13,622 nucleotides of DNA from Candidatus Bipolaricaulota bacterium (GCA_026414955.1 JAOAIA010000036.1:1-13622); one strand, 5' to 3'. Counted from the stretch's first letter, positions 1 through 6,355 are shown. Notes: generated from the letters alone by a model not told the origin. Made by a program: numbers and translations.

Positions 1-5
1 GTGCA

Positions 6-23
6 AGCGTGCTGAAGCACGCT
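6..23. repeat. Hairpin 1 at window start
   Basis: Perfect 7-bp inverted repeat AGCGTGC/GCACGCT with tetraloop TGAA. It is the first of three hairpins packed into the first 80 bases, upstream of the permease operon. It contains the octamer GCTGAAGC (11-18), whose reverse complement forms the centre of hairpin 3. No gene is visible around it, so it may be the 3' end of an upstream transcript or part of a small palindromic repeat. Confidence 0.6.
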
Positions 24-27
24 GGTC

Positions 28-55
28 AGCCTCCTTTAGGGGGCTTCTATCTTCT
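28..55 (+). terminator. Possible intrinsic terminator of an upstream gene
   Basis: Seven base pairs (AGCCTCC/GGGGGCT, one T-G wobble) close a TTTA loop at 28-45. A moderately T-rich tail follows (seven T in 45-55). On the + strand this would end transcription entering from outside the window, just before the promoter of the permease pair. The tail is not a clean U-run, so the call is tentative. Confidence 0.4.
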
Positions 56-58
56 GAG

Positions 59-78
59 CCGGATGCTTCAGCATCCGG
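59..78. repeat. Hairpin 3, palindromic element next to the promoter
   Basis: Perfect 8-bp inverted repeat CCGGATGC/GCATCCGG with loop TTCA. The loop is the reverse complement of the loop of hairpin 1, so the two look like related elements in opposite orientation. It lies six bases upstream of the predicted -35 box at 84-89. It could be a protein-binding dyad or a REP-like repeat. Confidence 0.6.
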
Positions 79-83
79 GCATC

Positions 84-113
84 TTGACGAACTCCGGCCT
101 TGTATGTTATACT
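84..113 (+). promoter_or_regulatory. Promoter of the first permease pair
   Basis: TTGACG (84-89), an 18-bp spacer and TATACT (108-113), with an extended -10 TG at 105-106. The predicted transcription start is near 120, only about 12 nt before the ATG at 132. No good Shine-Dalgarno sequence lies in that short leader. Confidence 0.7.
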
Positions 114-131
114 TGCTAAGCTGAAGCGATC

Positions 132-1160
132 ATGCTTGCATATATCATTCGGCGACTGCTCTTGCTCCCAGTGCTGTTGCTTGGGGTGACGATCTTCGTC
201 TTCGCCATCTTCGCCCTGCTCTCCCCTGAAATGCGCGCAAGTCTCTATCTGACCGATGTGCCCAAAAGCCCAGATGCCATGCAGCGCATCATCCACAAAT
301 ACGGCCTCGATCAGCCGATTCATATCCAATACTGGCAATGGCTCAACCAGATCATTCGAGGCGATCTCGGCTGGTCGAAGACCGCCCAGCGCCCCGTCAG
401 CGAAGCCCTCCTCTATTATCTGCCAGCGACGTTGGAACTCTCGCTCTGGGCGATGCTCCCCGTTATCTTAGTGGGCATCTGGCTGGGGATACTCTCAGCC
501 GTCCACCAAGACAAGCTCATTGATCACACCATGCGCGTCTTTGCCCTCGTCGGCTGGTCATTACCCACCTTCGTCTTCGGGCTTTTGATGCTCATGTACT
601 TCTACGCACGATTGCAATGGTTCCCCCCAGGACAGATCTCCGACTGGGTCACCCGCGAGGTCATCAACGGCACGTTCATCCGCTACACCCAAATGTATAC
701 GATAGACGCGATCCTCAACTGGCGCTGGGATGTCTTCTGGGATTCCCTGCGCCATCTCATCATGCCGGTCATCACCCTCTCGTATGTGCAATGGGCGCTG
801 CTGCTGCGCGTGACGCGCAGCTCGATGCTCGAGACGCTGCGCCAGGAGTACGTCATGACCGCGCGCGCCAAAGGCCTGAAAGAGAGCGTCGTCATCAACA
901 AGCACGCTACCCGGAACGCCATGATCCCCGTCGCGACCATGGGCGGCCTGTTACTGATCGGCTTGCTCAACGGCGTGGTCATCACGGAGACGATCTTTAA
1001 CTATCCGGGGATCGGCCGCTGGGCCGCAGACGCGGCCATCCGGCTCGATATCTTGAGTATCGTAGGGTTCACGCTCTTCAACGGTCTGTTACTCGTCGTG
1101 GGCAACTTGATTGTCGATTTACTTTACGCTTTCATTGATCCGCGGGTGAGGTTAGAGTGA
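132..1160 (+). CDS. ABC transporter permease, DppB/OppB family
   Basis: Inner-membrane permease subunit of a peptide/oligosaccharide-type ABC importer, 342 aa. The N-terminus (MLAYIIRRLL, then a hydrophobic helix to about residue 30) is typical of DppB/OppB, which supports the ATG at 132. The extracytoplasmic loop with GLDQPIHIQYWQWL and GDLGWS follows, then the core membrane helices. The cytoplasmic EAA loop that docks the ATPase is at residues 239-267, with the conserved G (A-K-G-L), H and RNA-x-x-P. The C-terminus LLYAFIDPRVR is canonical. Length is normal. Its stop overlaps the next gene's GTG by 4 nt, so the two are translationally coupled. No binding protein or ATPase is adjacent, so the substrate cannot be named. 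Confidence 0.93.
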   Translation: MLAYIIRRLLLLPVLLLGVTIFVFAIFALLSPEMRASLYLTDVPKSPDAMQRIIHKYGLDQPIHIQYWQWLNQIIRGDLGWSKTAQRPVSEALLYYLPATLELSLWAMLPVILVGIWLGILSAVHQDKLIDHTMRVFALVGWSLPTFVFGLLMLMYFYARLQWFPPGQISDWVTREVINGTFIRYTQMYTIDAILNWRWDVFWDSLRHLIMPVITLSYVQWALLLRVTRSSMLETLRQEYVMTARAKGLKESVVINKHATRNAMIPVATMGGLLLIGLLNGVVITETIFNYPGIGRWAADAAIRLDILSIVGFTLFNGLLLVVGNLIVDLLYAFIDPRVRLE

Positions 1161-2263
1161 GTACGGTACAAGCCTGGCTGCGTCATCCCCTCTTGTGGAT
1201 ATATCTAGTTCTTGGGGGACTCTTCGCCTTCGCTGTGCTCTTTGCCCGTCAAGAGTTTGGTTTAATAGAAGACCCGCTCTTCCTCATCAGCCAGGTCTTA
1301 GTCTTCGGAGTGGTCGTCACGATTATTACTGCCGCCTATCGAGTGCGCAAGCTCCTGCAGAACAGGTTGTCACTAGTGGGGATAATCATGGTGCTCTTCT
1401 TCGCGGCTATCGCGATAGCCGCACCGTGGCTTGCCCCTCCGGAGAATCCGCGGGAGCCGTATCGCATCGTGCGGTGCGGCTACACCCATATGCCCCAGCC
1501 CCCTAACGGCCACAACCCCTTCGAGCAGATCTGGAAGGTCATCACCAAGCAAGCGACGATCTGCGAGGCCCGCCCCTTCGGCCTCATCCAAAGCTACGAT
1601 ATCTATTACGGGATCGTGTGGGGGACGTCCATGGCTTTCTTCGTCGGCTTGGTCCTCACCGGGCTTAACGTCTTGATCGGCCTAGTGATCGGCTCGATCG
1701 GGGCATACTTTGGCCGATGGCTCGACGAGATCCTCATGCGCATCACCGACATCTTCCTGGCGTTTCCCTTCCTAGTCGCCGCGATCACGCTGGCCGCCGT
1801 GCTCCAACCGTCGCTGGGGCGCGGCTTGCTAACCGCTATGATCGCCCTGATCGTCTTCGGCTGGATGGGGTATGCCCGACTCATCCGTGGCGATATTCTC
1901 GCGATTAAAGAGCGCGATTACGTCTATGCCGCGCAAGCTGTGGGTGCTCCCCACTCGCGCGTCCTCTTGCGCCATATTATCCCCAACGCGATCTACCCCA
2001 CGTTAGTCGTAGGCTCGATGGACATCGGGTCGTATGTCTTGAACTTCGCGGCCCTCAGCTTTTTGGGCCTAGGCGCTGAGATAGGCTTTGCCGACTGGGG
2101 CCAGATGATCTCATTCGCTCGCGACTGGATTCCTAGACTGAGCGATCATTGGTACATCGTCGTCTATCCTGGGGTAGCGATCCTGCTCTTTGTGCTCGGG
2201 TGGAATCTCATCGGCGACGCGTTCCGAGATATCTTAGACCCGCGCCTGAAGGGCCGAACCTGA
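1157..2263 (+). CDS. ABC transporter permease, DppC/OppC family, with extended N-terminus
   Basis: Partner permease of the preceding gene, 368 aa against a usual 280-320. GTG start inside the upstream stop (GTGA overlap), with GAGGT at 1148-1152 as ribosome-binding site. Two extra hydrophobic segments (about residues 11-29 and 41-61) precede the usual first helix of the family (about 71-91). The loop that normally carries a GTDxxGRDxxSRxxYG motif is diverged; residues 141-160 read FGLIQSYDIYYGIVWGTSMA. The EAA loop is well kept (about 257-281: AAQAVGAPHSRVLLRHIIPN), as is the C-terminus DAFRDILDPRLK. It is therefore a working-looking DppC homologue with a lineage-specific front end. It converges on rpmF with a 3-nt gap. 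Confidence 0.92.
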   Translation: MSTVQAWLRHPLLWIYLVLGGLFAFAVLFARQEFGLIEDPLFLISQVLVFGVVVTIITAAYRVRKLLQNRLSLVGIIMVLFFAAIAIAAPWLAPPENPREPYRIVRCGYTHMPQPPNGHNPFEQIWKVITKQATICEARPFGLIQSYDIYYGIVWGTSMAFFVGLVLTGLNVLIGLVIGSIGAYFGRWLDEILMRITDIFLAFPFLVAAITLAAVLQPSLGRGLLTAMIALIVFGWMGYARLIRGDILAIKERDYVYAAQAVGAPHSRVLLRHIIPNAIYPTLVVGSMDIGSYVLNFAALSFLGLGAEIGFADWGQMISFARDWIPRLSDHWYIVVYPGVAILLFVLGWNLIGDAFRDILDPRLKGRT

Positions 2264-2266
2264 CAA

Positions 2267-2467
2267 TCATCCTCTCTTCTCTTCTTTCAGCGCGATGATC
2301 TCCATCCCGTTGTAGTAGCCACAATTGAGGCAGACACGGTGGGGCAGCTTCGGCTCGTGGCAGCGTGGGCATTCATTGATCGTCACGGGAGTAAACTTAT
2401 AGCTGGCCTCGCGGTGCATCCGCTTCTGCGAGCTGGATCGTCTATACTTTGGTTGTCCCTGACCCAT
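2267..2467 (-). CDS. rpmF: Large ribosomal subunit protein bL32
   Basis: 66-aa ribosomal protein L32. The basic N-terminal part (PKYRRSSSQKRMHRE) is followed by a zinc ribbon of two CxxC pairs (CPRCHEPKLPHRVCLNCG) and the family C-terminal region G-Y-Y-N-G. The four cysteines make this the zinc-binding (C+) form. The reading frame stays open upstream, but the ATG at 2467 is preferred: it has an AGGAG 8 nt upstream and gives the normal N-terminus. Its neighbour upstream on the same strand is dtd, rather than the more usual yceD-like gene, with 129 bp of repeat-rich DNA between them. Confidence 0.93.
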   Translation of the reverse strand: MGQGQPKYRRSSSQKRMHREASYKFTPVTINECPRCHEPKLPHRVCLNCGYYNGMEIIALKEEKRG

Positions 2468-2487
2468 AGTCACTGCTCCTGCAGATA

Positions 2488-2576
2488 GAATCACGGAAAG
2501 CACTGAGAAAAACTGAAAGCACGGAAGACGGCTTTCTTCTGTGTTCTCCGTGGGAATTCCGTGCCTTCCGTGATTC
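2488..2576. repeat. Inverted array of degenerate CACGGAA units
   Basis: The outer arms 2488-2503 (GAATCACGGAAAGCAC) and 2561-2576 (GTGCCTTCCGTGATTC) are inverted repeats matching at 15 of 16 positions. Inside, the left half is built of about four 9-10 bp units like CACGGAAAG (2491-2528). The right half carries the same kind of unit inverted, such as TTCTCCGTG and TTCCGTG. The transcript from dtd into rpmF would fold into a long imperfect stem. It looks like a dispersed non-coding palindromic repeat. It could also act as an attenuator or mRNA processing site before rpmF. Confidence 0.7.
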
Positions 2577-2596
2577 GAATTCTATCAAATAGAGCG

Positions 2597-3049
2597 CTAT
2601 TGTGCAACCGGCTCGCTCTCCAGAATAAAAGTAACTGGGCCGTCATTAATTAAAGAGACCTTCATGCGCGCCCCGAAGACCCCAGATTCGATCTTGAGAG
2701 TGCTGCGACGCAGCTCTTGCAAGAAAAGCTCGTAGAGCACGCGAGCTTGATCGGGAGGCGCCGCGGCGTCGAAGCTGGGGCGTCGTCCCTTCTGCGTGTT
2801 CCCATACAGCGTAAACTGCGAAATGACTAAAATCTCGCCCTGCACGTCCCTGACGGAGAGGTTCATCTTGCCCGCTGAGTCCTCAAAGATGCGCAGCCCC
2901 AAGACACGATCGGCCAGGAAGAGCGCATCGTGTTCGGAGTCGCCCTTGCCTACGCCTAAAAAGACCAAAAGCCCTGGGCCGATCCGGCCCACGACCTGGC
3001 CGTCAATCTCCACGGAAGCTTCTTTGACGCGTTGGAGCACCAGACGCAT
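2597..3049 (-). CDS. dtd: D-aminoacyl-tRNA deacylase
   Basis: Cytoplasmic homodimeric enzyme that hydrolyses D-amino acids (and glycine mischarged on tRNA-Ala) from tRNA, a proofreading role in translation. The 150-aa length matches the family. Visible signatures are the N-terminal MRLVLQRVKEASVEIDG, the catalytic-site motif SQFTLYGN at 77-84 followed by KGRRPSF, and the cross-subunit Gly-cisPro motif NDGPVTF at 135-141. The gene starts 6 nt after the stop of the upstream membrane protein gene, which suggests co-transcription. The Shine-Dalgarno sequence is weak. Confidence 0.95.
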   Translation of the reverse strand: MRLVLQRVKEASVEIDGQVVGRIGPGLLVFLGVGKGDSEHDALFLADRVLGLRIFEDSAGKMNLSVRDVQGEILVISQFTLYGNTQKGRRPSFDAAAPPDQARVLYELFLQELRRSTLKIESGVFGARMKVSLINDGPVTFILESEPVAQ

Positions 3050-3055
3050 GCGTTC

Positions 3056-3565
3056 TTATTTAGAAGCAGCCTCATTGGAACTACCAACCACGAACCCTAA
3101 AATGAAAGCGGCAAGGCCTACCAAAATGATAGCCCCAATATCGGTCTTGTAGGGCTCTTCGCTCCCCAGCTTTTTGGATAAATTGTAGAACTCTTGAGCT
3201 TCTTCTCTGGTGAGCAACTCGCCGCGCTGCGCACGAGCAACATACGTTTTAATCTTCTCTAGCTCCGAAGCTGTAATCGGATTACCCCCTCCAATTCGAC
3301 CTAACAATTGCTGGATAGCCCCCTGGGCATATTCCAAATAAGGTTTTTGAATCTCTTGAATTTCCGCAGCTGTGAAGACCTTCTTCGTGGATAGAACCCC
3401 TAAAAACAGCCCATAAGAATTCATGAGAGCTGAGATGCTCTTTAGACCATTAGCCAAATCAGATTGTAACAAGCCAATCTTGCGTCCAAAGCTGATCCAT
3501 AGAGTGATAAACCCTGCAACAAGCAAGCCTAAGTTAATCCAAGCTAGCACGTTATTAAGTTCCAT
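3056..3565 (-). CDS. Small membrane protein of unknown function with two terminal helices
   Basis: 169 aa. I do not recognise the family. A hydrophobic helix at about 5-26 and another at about 142-163 flank a polar, probably helical middle. The middle holds three similar helix-start motifs: FTAAEIQEI (64-72), ITASELEKI (97-105) and LTREEAQEF (118-126). This looks like an internal T-x-x-E repeat or short helical hairpins, on one side of the membrane if both helices span it. A possible ribosome-binding site (AGGGGAG) lies just upstream of the ATG, and a promoter is visible at 3584-3612. Base composition is clearly more AT-rich than the neighbouring genes. It is first in an operon with dtd and rpmF. 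Confidence 0.7.
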   Translation of the reverse strand: MELNNVLAWINLGLLVAGFITLWISFGRKIGLLQSDLANGLKSISALMNSYGLFLGVLSTKKVFTAAEIQEIQKPYLEYAQGAIQQLLGRIGGGNPITASELEKIKTYVARAQRGELLTREEAQEFYNLSKKLGSEEPYKTDIGAIILVGLAAFILGFVVGSSNEAASK

Positions 3566-3567
3566 AG

Positions 3568-3586
3568 ACTCCCCTGCTTGGGGAGT
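3568..3586. promoter_or_regulatory. Palindrome over the start of the membrane protein-dtd transcript
   Basis: Perfect 7-bp inverted repeat ACTCCCC/GGGGAGT with a 5-nt centre. It overlaps the -10 box of the leftward promoter (3584-3589), and its centre (3577) falls 7 nt past the -10, where transcription should start. The right position for a repressor operator. It also includes the GGGGAG ribosome-binding sequence of the gene. Confidence 0.5.
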
Positions 3587-3612
3587 TTACTCAGTTCATT
3601 CCCCAAAGTCAA
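3584..3612 (-). promoter_or_regulatory. Promoter of the membrane protein-dtd-rpmF operon
   Basis: On the minus strand: TTGACT (3607-3612), a 17-bp spacer and TAAACT (3584-3589). The predicted start near 3577 leaves a leader of about 12 nt. It is divergent from the gpmI promoter, with about 14 bp between the two -35 boxes. A small TCAAA tandem repeat (3609-3623) lies between them. Confidence 0.55.
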
Positions 3613-3626
3613 ATCAAATCAGATGC

Positions 3627-3656
3627 TTGCACAAACTCCTTCTGGACTCCTATAAT
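3627..3656 (+). promoter_or_regulatory. gpmI promoter, probably giving a leaderless mRNA
   Basis: Consensus -10 TATAAT at 3651-3656. A weak -35 (TTGCAC, 3627-3632) lies 18 bp upstream. Only five bases (aagtc) separate the -10 from the ATG at 3662, so transcription should begin at or beside the start codon. No Shine-Dalgarno sequence can be transcribed. Confidence 0.65.
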
Positions 3657-3661
3657 AAGTC

Positions 3662-5188
3662 ATGCCCACGCGCCCATATGTGCTTATTGTGCTCGACGGC
3701 TGGGGGATGCGCGCAGAAAAAGACTGGAACGCCGTCGCGCTCGCCCAGACCCCAAACTTCGATCGCTATTGGAAAAGCTATCCCCATACGCTGGTGCGCA
3801 CCGATGGGCGAGCTGTCGGCCTGCCCGACGGACAATTTGGAAATTCTGAAGTCGGACACCAGAATCTGGGCGCAGGGCGCGTCGTCGTGCAAACGTCCAC
3901 GCGCATCACCGATGCGATTCGCGACGGGAGTTTTTTCACTAACAGAGCACTCGTGCGCGCTGTAACTCACGCCCAGATGCACGACGGTCGGCTCCATCTC
4001 ATGGGGCTTGTGAGCGACGGCGGCGTGCACAGTCTCTTAGAGCATCTCTTCGCGCTGATCGAGCTTGCCAGGCGCGAGCACGTCTACGATCTCTATATTC
4101 ACGCGTTTCTCGACGGGCGCGACACCCCGCCGACATCGGGAGCCAATTACGTACAACAAGTGCGCCAGTTCTGTGAAAAACCGGGCTTTGGGCAGATCGC
4201 GACACTGATGGGCCGCTACTGGGCGATGGACCGCGACAATCGCTGGGATCGCACGGAAAGAGCCTATCGCGCGCTGCGTTTCGCCGAAGGCTTCAGAGAT
4301 GACGGTCCTCCAGAAGCTGCTGTTGAGCGCGCTTATCAGCGCGGCGAGACCGATGAGTTTATCAAGCCCATCGTACTCGATCCCGACGGAGCTATTCGCG
4401 ATGGCGACGCCGTGATCTTCTTTAACTTTCGCCCCGACCGCGCTCGGCAACTCACCCGCGCCTTCACGGAGCAGAGCTTTGCTCAATTCCATCGCGGGCC
4501 ACGCCCGCAAGTCGAGTTCGTCACGCTCACCCAGTACGATCAGAGTTTTGCTGTGCTGGCAGCCTTTCCCAGCGAACAGAGATTAGAAAGTATCTTCGGC
4601 GAGGTGCTGAGCAACGCCGGGCTGACACAGCTTCGCTTGGCAGAGACCGAAAAATACGCGCACGTCACGTACTTTTTCAATAACGGGCGCGAGACCCCAT
4701 TCCCCGGAGAAGACAGAAAGCTCATCCCGTCTCCTCAAGTCGCCACGTATGACCTGAAGCCGGAGATGTCCGCGTATGAAGTCACCGACGAAGCGATCAG
4801 ACAGATCACGAGTCGCCGCTATGATTTTGTTCTGATAAACTATGCCAACCCCGATATGGTGGGGCACACGGGGGTCTTTGCGGCTGCTGTCAGAGCTGTC
4901 GAAGCCGTAGATGAGTGTCTTGGCCGTGTGGTCGAAGCGACGCGCTCCGTGGACGGAGAAGTCTTGATCACAGCCGATCACGGCAACGCCGATATGATGC
5001 GAGATGAGCAGGGGTGCCCCCACACGGCACACACGCACAGCCCCGGCCCATTGATCTATATTGGGCCGCGCAAGCTCACGCTTGCTGATGGCGGTGCACT
5101 CTGCGACATCGCGCCCACTTTGCTAGAATTAATGGGACTAGAACAACCGAAAGAGATGACAGGACGAAGTTTACTAGCCGGACGCTGA
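3662..5188 (+). CDS. gpmI: 2,3-bisphosphoglycerate-independent phosphoglycerate mutase
   Basis: Glycolytic/gluconeogenic enzyme interconverting 3- and 2-phosphoglycerate through a phosphoserine intermediate; cytoplasmic, needs Mn2+ or similar metals. 508 aa, the normal length. Alkaline phosphatase-like metal and catalytic residues are all visible: D12 (VLDGWG), nucleophile S62 (GNSEVGH), D398/H402 (NPDMVGHTG), D439-H440 (ITADHGNADMM) and H457 (HTAHTHS). Substrate-binding elements also present include H123 (GGVHS), D151/R153 (LDGRDTPP), R185 (GRYWAMDRD), R257/R260 (NFRPDR) and K331. No key residue is missing. The start is fixed by the family N-terminus and by the promoter placed just before it. 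Confidence 0.97.
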   Translation: MPTRPYVLIVLDGWGMRAEKDWNAVALAQTPNFDRYWKSYPHTLVRTDGRAVGLPDGQFGNSEVGHQNLGAGRVVVQTSTRITDAIRDGSFFTNRALVRAVTHAQMHDGRLHLMGLVSDGGVHSLLEHLFALIELARREHVYDLYIHAFLDGRDTPPTSGANYVQQVRQFCEKPGFGQIATLMGRYWAMDRDNRWDRTERAYRALRFAEGFRDDGPPEAAVERAYQRGETDEFIKPIVLDPDGAIRDGDAVIFFNFRPDRARQLTRAFTEQSFAQFHRGPRPQVEFVTLTQYDQSFAVLAAFPSEQRLESIFGEVLSNAGLTQLRLAETEKYAHVTYFFNNGRETPFPGEDRKLIPSPQVATYDLKPEMSAYEVTDEAIRQITSRRYDFVLINYANPDMVGHTGVFAAAVRAVEAVDECLGRVVEATRSVDGEVLITADHGNADMMRDEQGCPHTAHTHSPGPLIYIGPRKLTLADGGALCDIAPTLLELMGLEQPKEMTGRSLLAGR

Positions 5189-5205
5189 AGCTCAGTATAT
5201 ATTAA

Positions 5206-5225
5206 AAGCCCACTGAAGAGGGCTT
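5206..5225. terminator. Hairpin between gpmI and the Gls24 gene
   Basis: Six-bp inverted repeat AAGCCC/GGGCTT with an 8-nt loop. On the + strand there is no T-run after it. Read on the minus strand it is followed by TTAATATATA, a better terminator tail, although no leftward gene is seen entering. An AT-rich stretch (5196-5207) precedes it. It may partly separate gpmI from the next gene, or lie in that gene's leader. Confidence 0.35.
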
Positions 5226-5257
5226 CCAGCTGCTCAGCGATGAGAGGATGAAAACCG

Positions 5258-5617
5258 ATGGCCGAACTCAAACGTATCAGCAGCGAACTCGGAGATATTT
5301 ATATCTCGGAGCGGGCCATTGCCCAGCTCTGCGCGAAAGTCATCAGCGAGCAGGAGGGGCTGCGCACGCCGCGCCAGGCCCGTGAAAGCTCCGGATTCCT
5401 GGGCACGCTCACTCAGGCCGTCAAGGGCGACGGCATCGAGGTCCTCAAGGAGAAAGGACGCTTGGTCGTCAAGATGACGCTCTTTGCCGTCTACGGGACG
5501 CGCATCCAAGAAGCTGCCCAAAAAGCGATTAGAGAAGTCAAAGCCCGCGTGCGCGAGCTGGCCGGACTCGATATTGACGACGTCGTCATCGAGATCACCG
5601 GGATCGTCAAAGAGTGA
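5258..5617 (+). CDS. Asp23/Gls24 family envelope stress response protein
   Basis: 119 aa. Members of this family (formerly DUF322) are small soluble proteins, in Firmicutes linked to alkaline shock and the cell envelope. Here the family pattern is visible: LGDIYISERAIAQLCAKV (11-28), a central G-x-x-V-x-x-x-x-x-G-x-V/I region, the strand RLVVKMTLFAVYG (68-80), the amphipathic helix IQEAAQKAIREVKARVRELAG (83-103) and the closing strand DDVVIEITGIV. The start ATG at 5258 has GAGAGG about 10 nt upstream; nearby alternative ATGs are out of frame or stop at once. It is followed by ubiE/menG after 3 nt, an operon-like spacing. Specific role unknown. Confidence 0.85.
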   Translation: MAELKRISSELGDIYISERAIAQLCAKVISEQEGLRTPRQARESSGFLGTLTQAVKGDGIEVLKEKGRLVVKMTLFAVYGTRIQEAAQKAIREVKARVRELAGLDIDDVVIEITGIVKE

Positions 5618-5620
5618 GCG

Positions 5621-6355
5621 ATGCGCCCTGAAGAGATCGCTCGGATGTTCTCCCGGATCGCGCGTCGCTATGATCTGGCCAATCACGTGTTGAGCCTCAA
5701 CCGCGACCGCGCTTGGCGACGCGAGCTGGTACGAGAAGCTGATCCTAAGCCCGGAGAGCGCCTTCTGGACGTGTGCACCGGCACAGGCGACATCGCCCTC
5801 GAGTTCGCGCGGACGTGTCCCGATCTTGAGATCGTGGGGCTTGATCTCTCCGAGGAGATGCTGCGCGTGGCGCGCGAGAAGGTTCACCCTCACCCCCGAC
5901 CCCTCTCCCTCCGAGGGGAGAGGGGAGAGAGGGCGGAGGGGAGCATTCAGTTTGTCCGCGGAAATGCTCTGGAGTTGCCCTTCGCCCAAGACTCTTTTGA
6001 GATCGTGACCATAGCGTTTGGGCTGCGCAATCTCCCGGATCGCGTCCAGGGACTGAGAGAGATCTACCGTGTGCTCTCCCCAGGAGGGCGCGTGTTCATC
6101 CTAGAGTTTTCTGTCCCCCAACATGTTCTTGTGCGATTAATCTATCTGCCGTATCTACGCTATATCTTGCCCAGGGTGGGAGGAGTATTGTCGGGGTCAC
6201 GCACACCCTATGAGTATCTGCGCGACTCGATCCTCGATTTCCCTGAGCGTGCCCAGATTCTTGAAGAGTTGTCTGAAGCGGGCTTTCACCCCGTGGGGTA
6301 TCGCGATCTCACGTTCGGGATCGCCACGCTCTACCGGGGGAAAAAACCGTGGTGA
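5621..6355 (+). CDS. ubiE/menG: UbiE/MenG (COQ5) family class I methyltransferase
   Basis: SAM-dependent C-methyltransferase; characterised members methylate demethylmenaquinone (MenG) or the ubiquinone precursor (UbiE). 244 aa. Visible family elements: N-terminal FSRIARRYDLANHVLSLNRDRAWR (10-33), SAM loop LLDVCTGTGDIA (48-59), the acidic residue D75 in VGLDLSEEML, GNALELPF (114-121), ITIAFGLRN-like motif at 129-137, and RVLSPGGRVFILEFS (150-164). The C-terminus YRDLTFGIATLYRGKKP is typical. Residues 89-108 are an extra proline/arginine-rich segment encoded by a palindromic repeat inserted in frame between the SAM-binding helix and the next strand. The fold should tolerate a loop insertion there. 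Starts 3 nt after the Gls24 gene. Quinone identity cannot be told from sequence alone. Confidence 0.9.
   Translation: MRPEEIARMFSRIARRYDLANHVLSLNRDRAWRRELVREADPKPGERLLDVCTGTGDIALEFARTCPDLEIVGLDLSEEMLRVAREKVHPHPRPLSLRGERGERAEGSIQFVRGNALELPFAQDSFEIVTIAFGLRNLPDRVQGLREIYRVLSPGGRVFILEFSVPQHVLVRLIYLPYLRYILPRVGGVLSGSRTPYEYLRDSILDFPERAQILEELSEAGFHPVGYRDLTFGIATLYRGKKPW
5885..5944 (+). repeat. GC-rich palindromic repeat inserted in ubiE/menG
   Basis: C-rich arm 5900-5910 and G-rich arm 5915-5925 form a 10-bp stem plus one G-T wobble around the loop CCGA. CACCCTCACCCCCGA-type sequence lies before it and a GA/GG-rich tail after. It encodes HPHPRPLSLRGERGERAEGS in frame. From memory, sequences of this type (translating to PLSLRGERGE or LTPDPSPSEGRGE) are dispersed palindromic repeats common in environmental bacterial genomes, mostly intergenic. 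Here it sits inside a conserved gene without breaking the frame. Confidence 0.8.

Noticed and set aside
2468..2503. Longer rpmF reading frame starting at 2503
   Set aside because: Adds 12 residues foreign to L32 and runs into the inverted repeat. The ATG at 2467 has AGGAG at the right distance.
2488..2576. Possible CRISPR repeats
   Set aside because: Units are only 9-10 bp, degenerate and inverted between halves, with no spacers.
5234..5989. 251-codon minus-strand frame across the Gls24 and ubiE genes
   Set aside because: It spans two well-supported genes and includes the translated palindromic repeat. No domain or ribosome-binding evidence.
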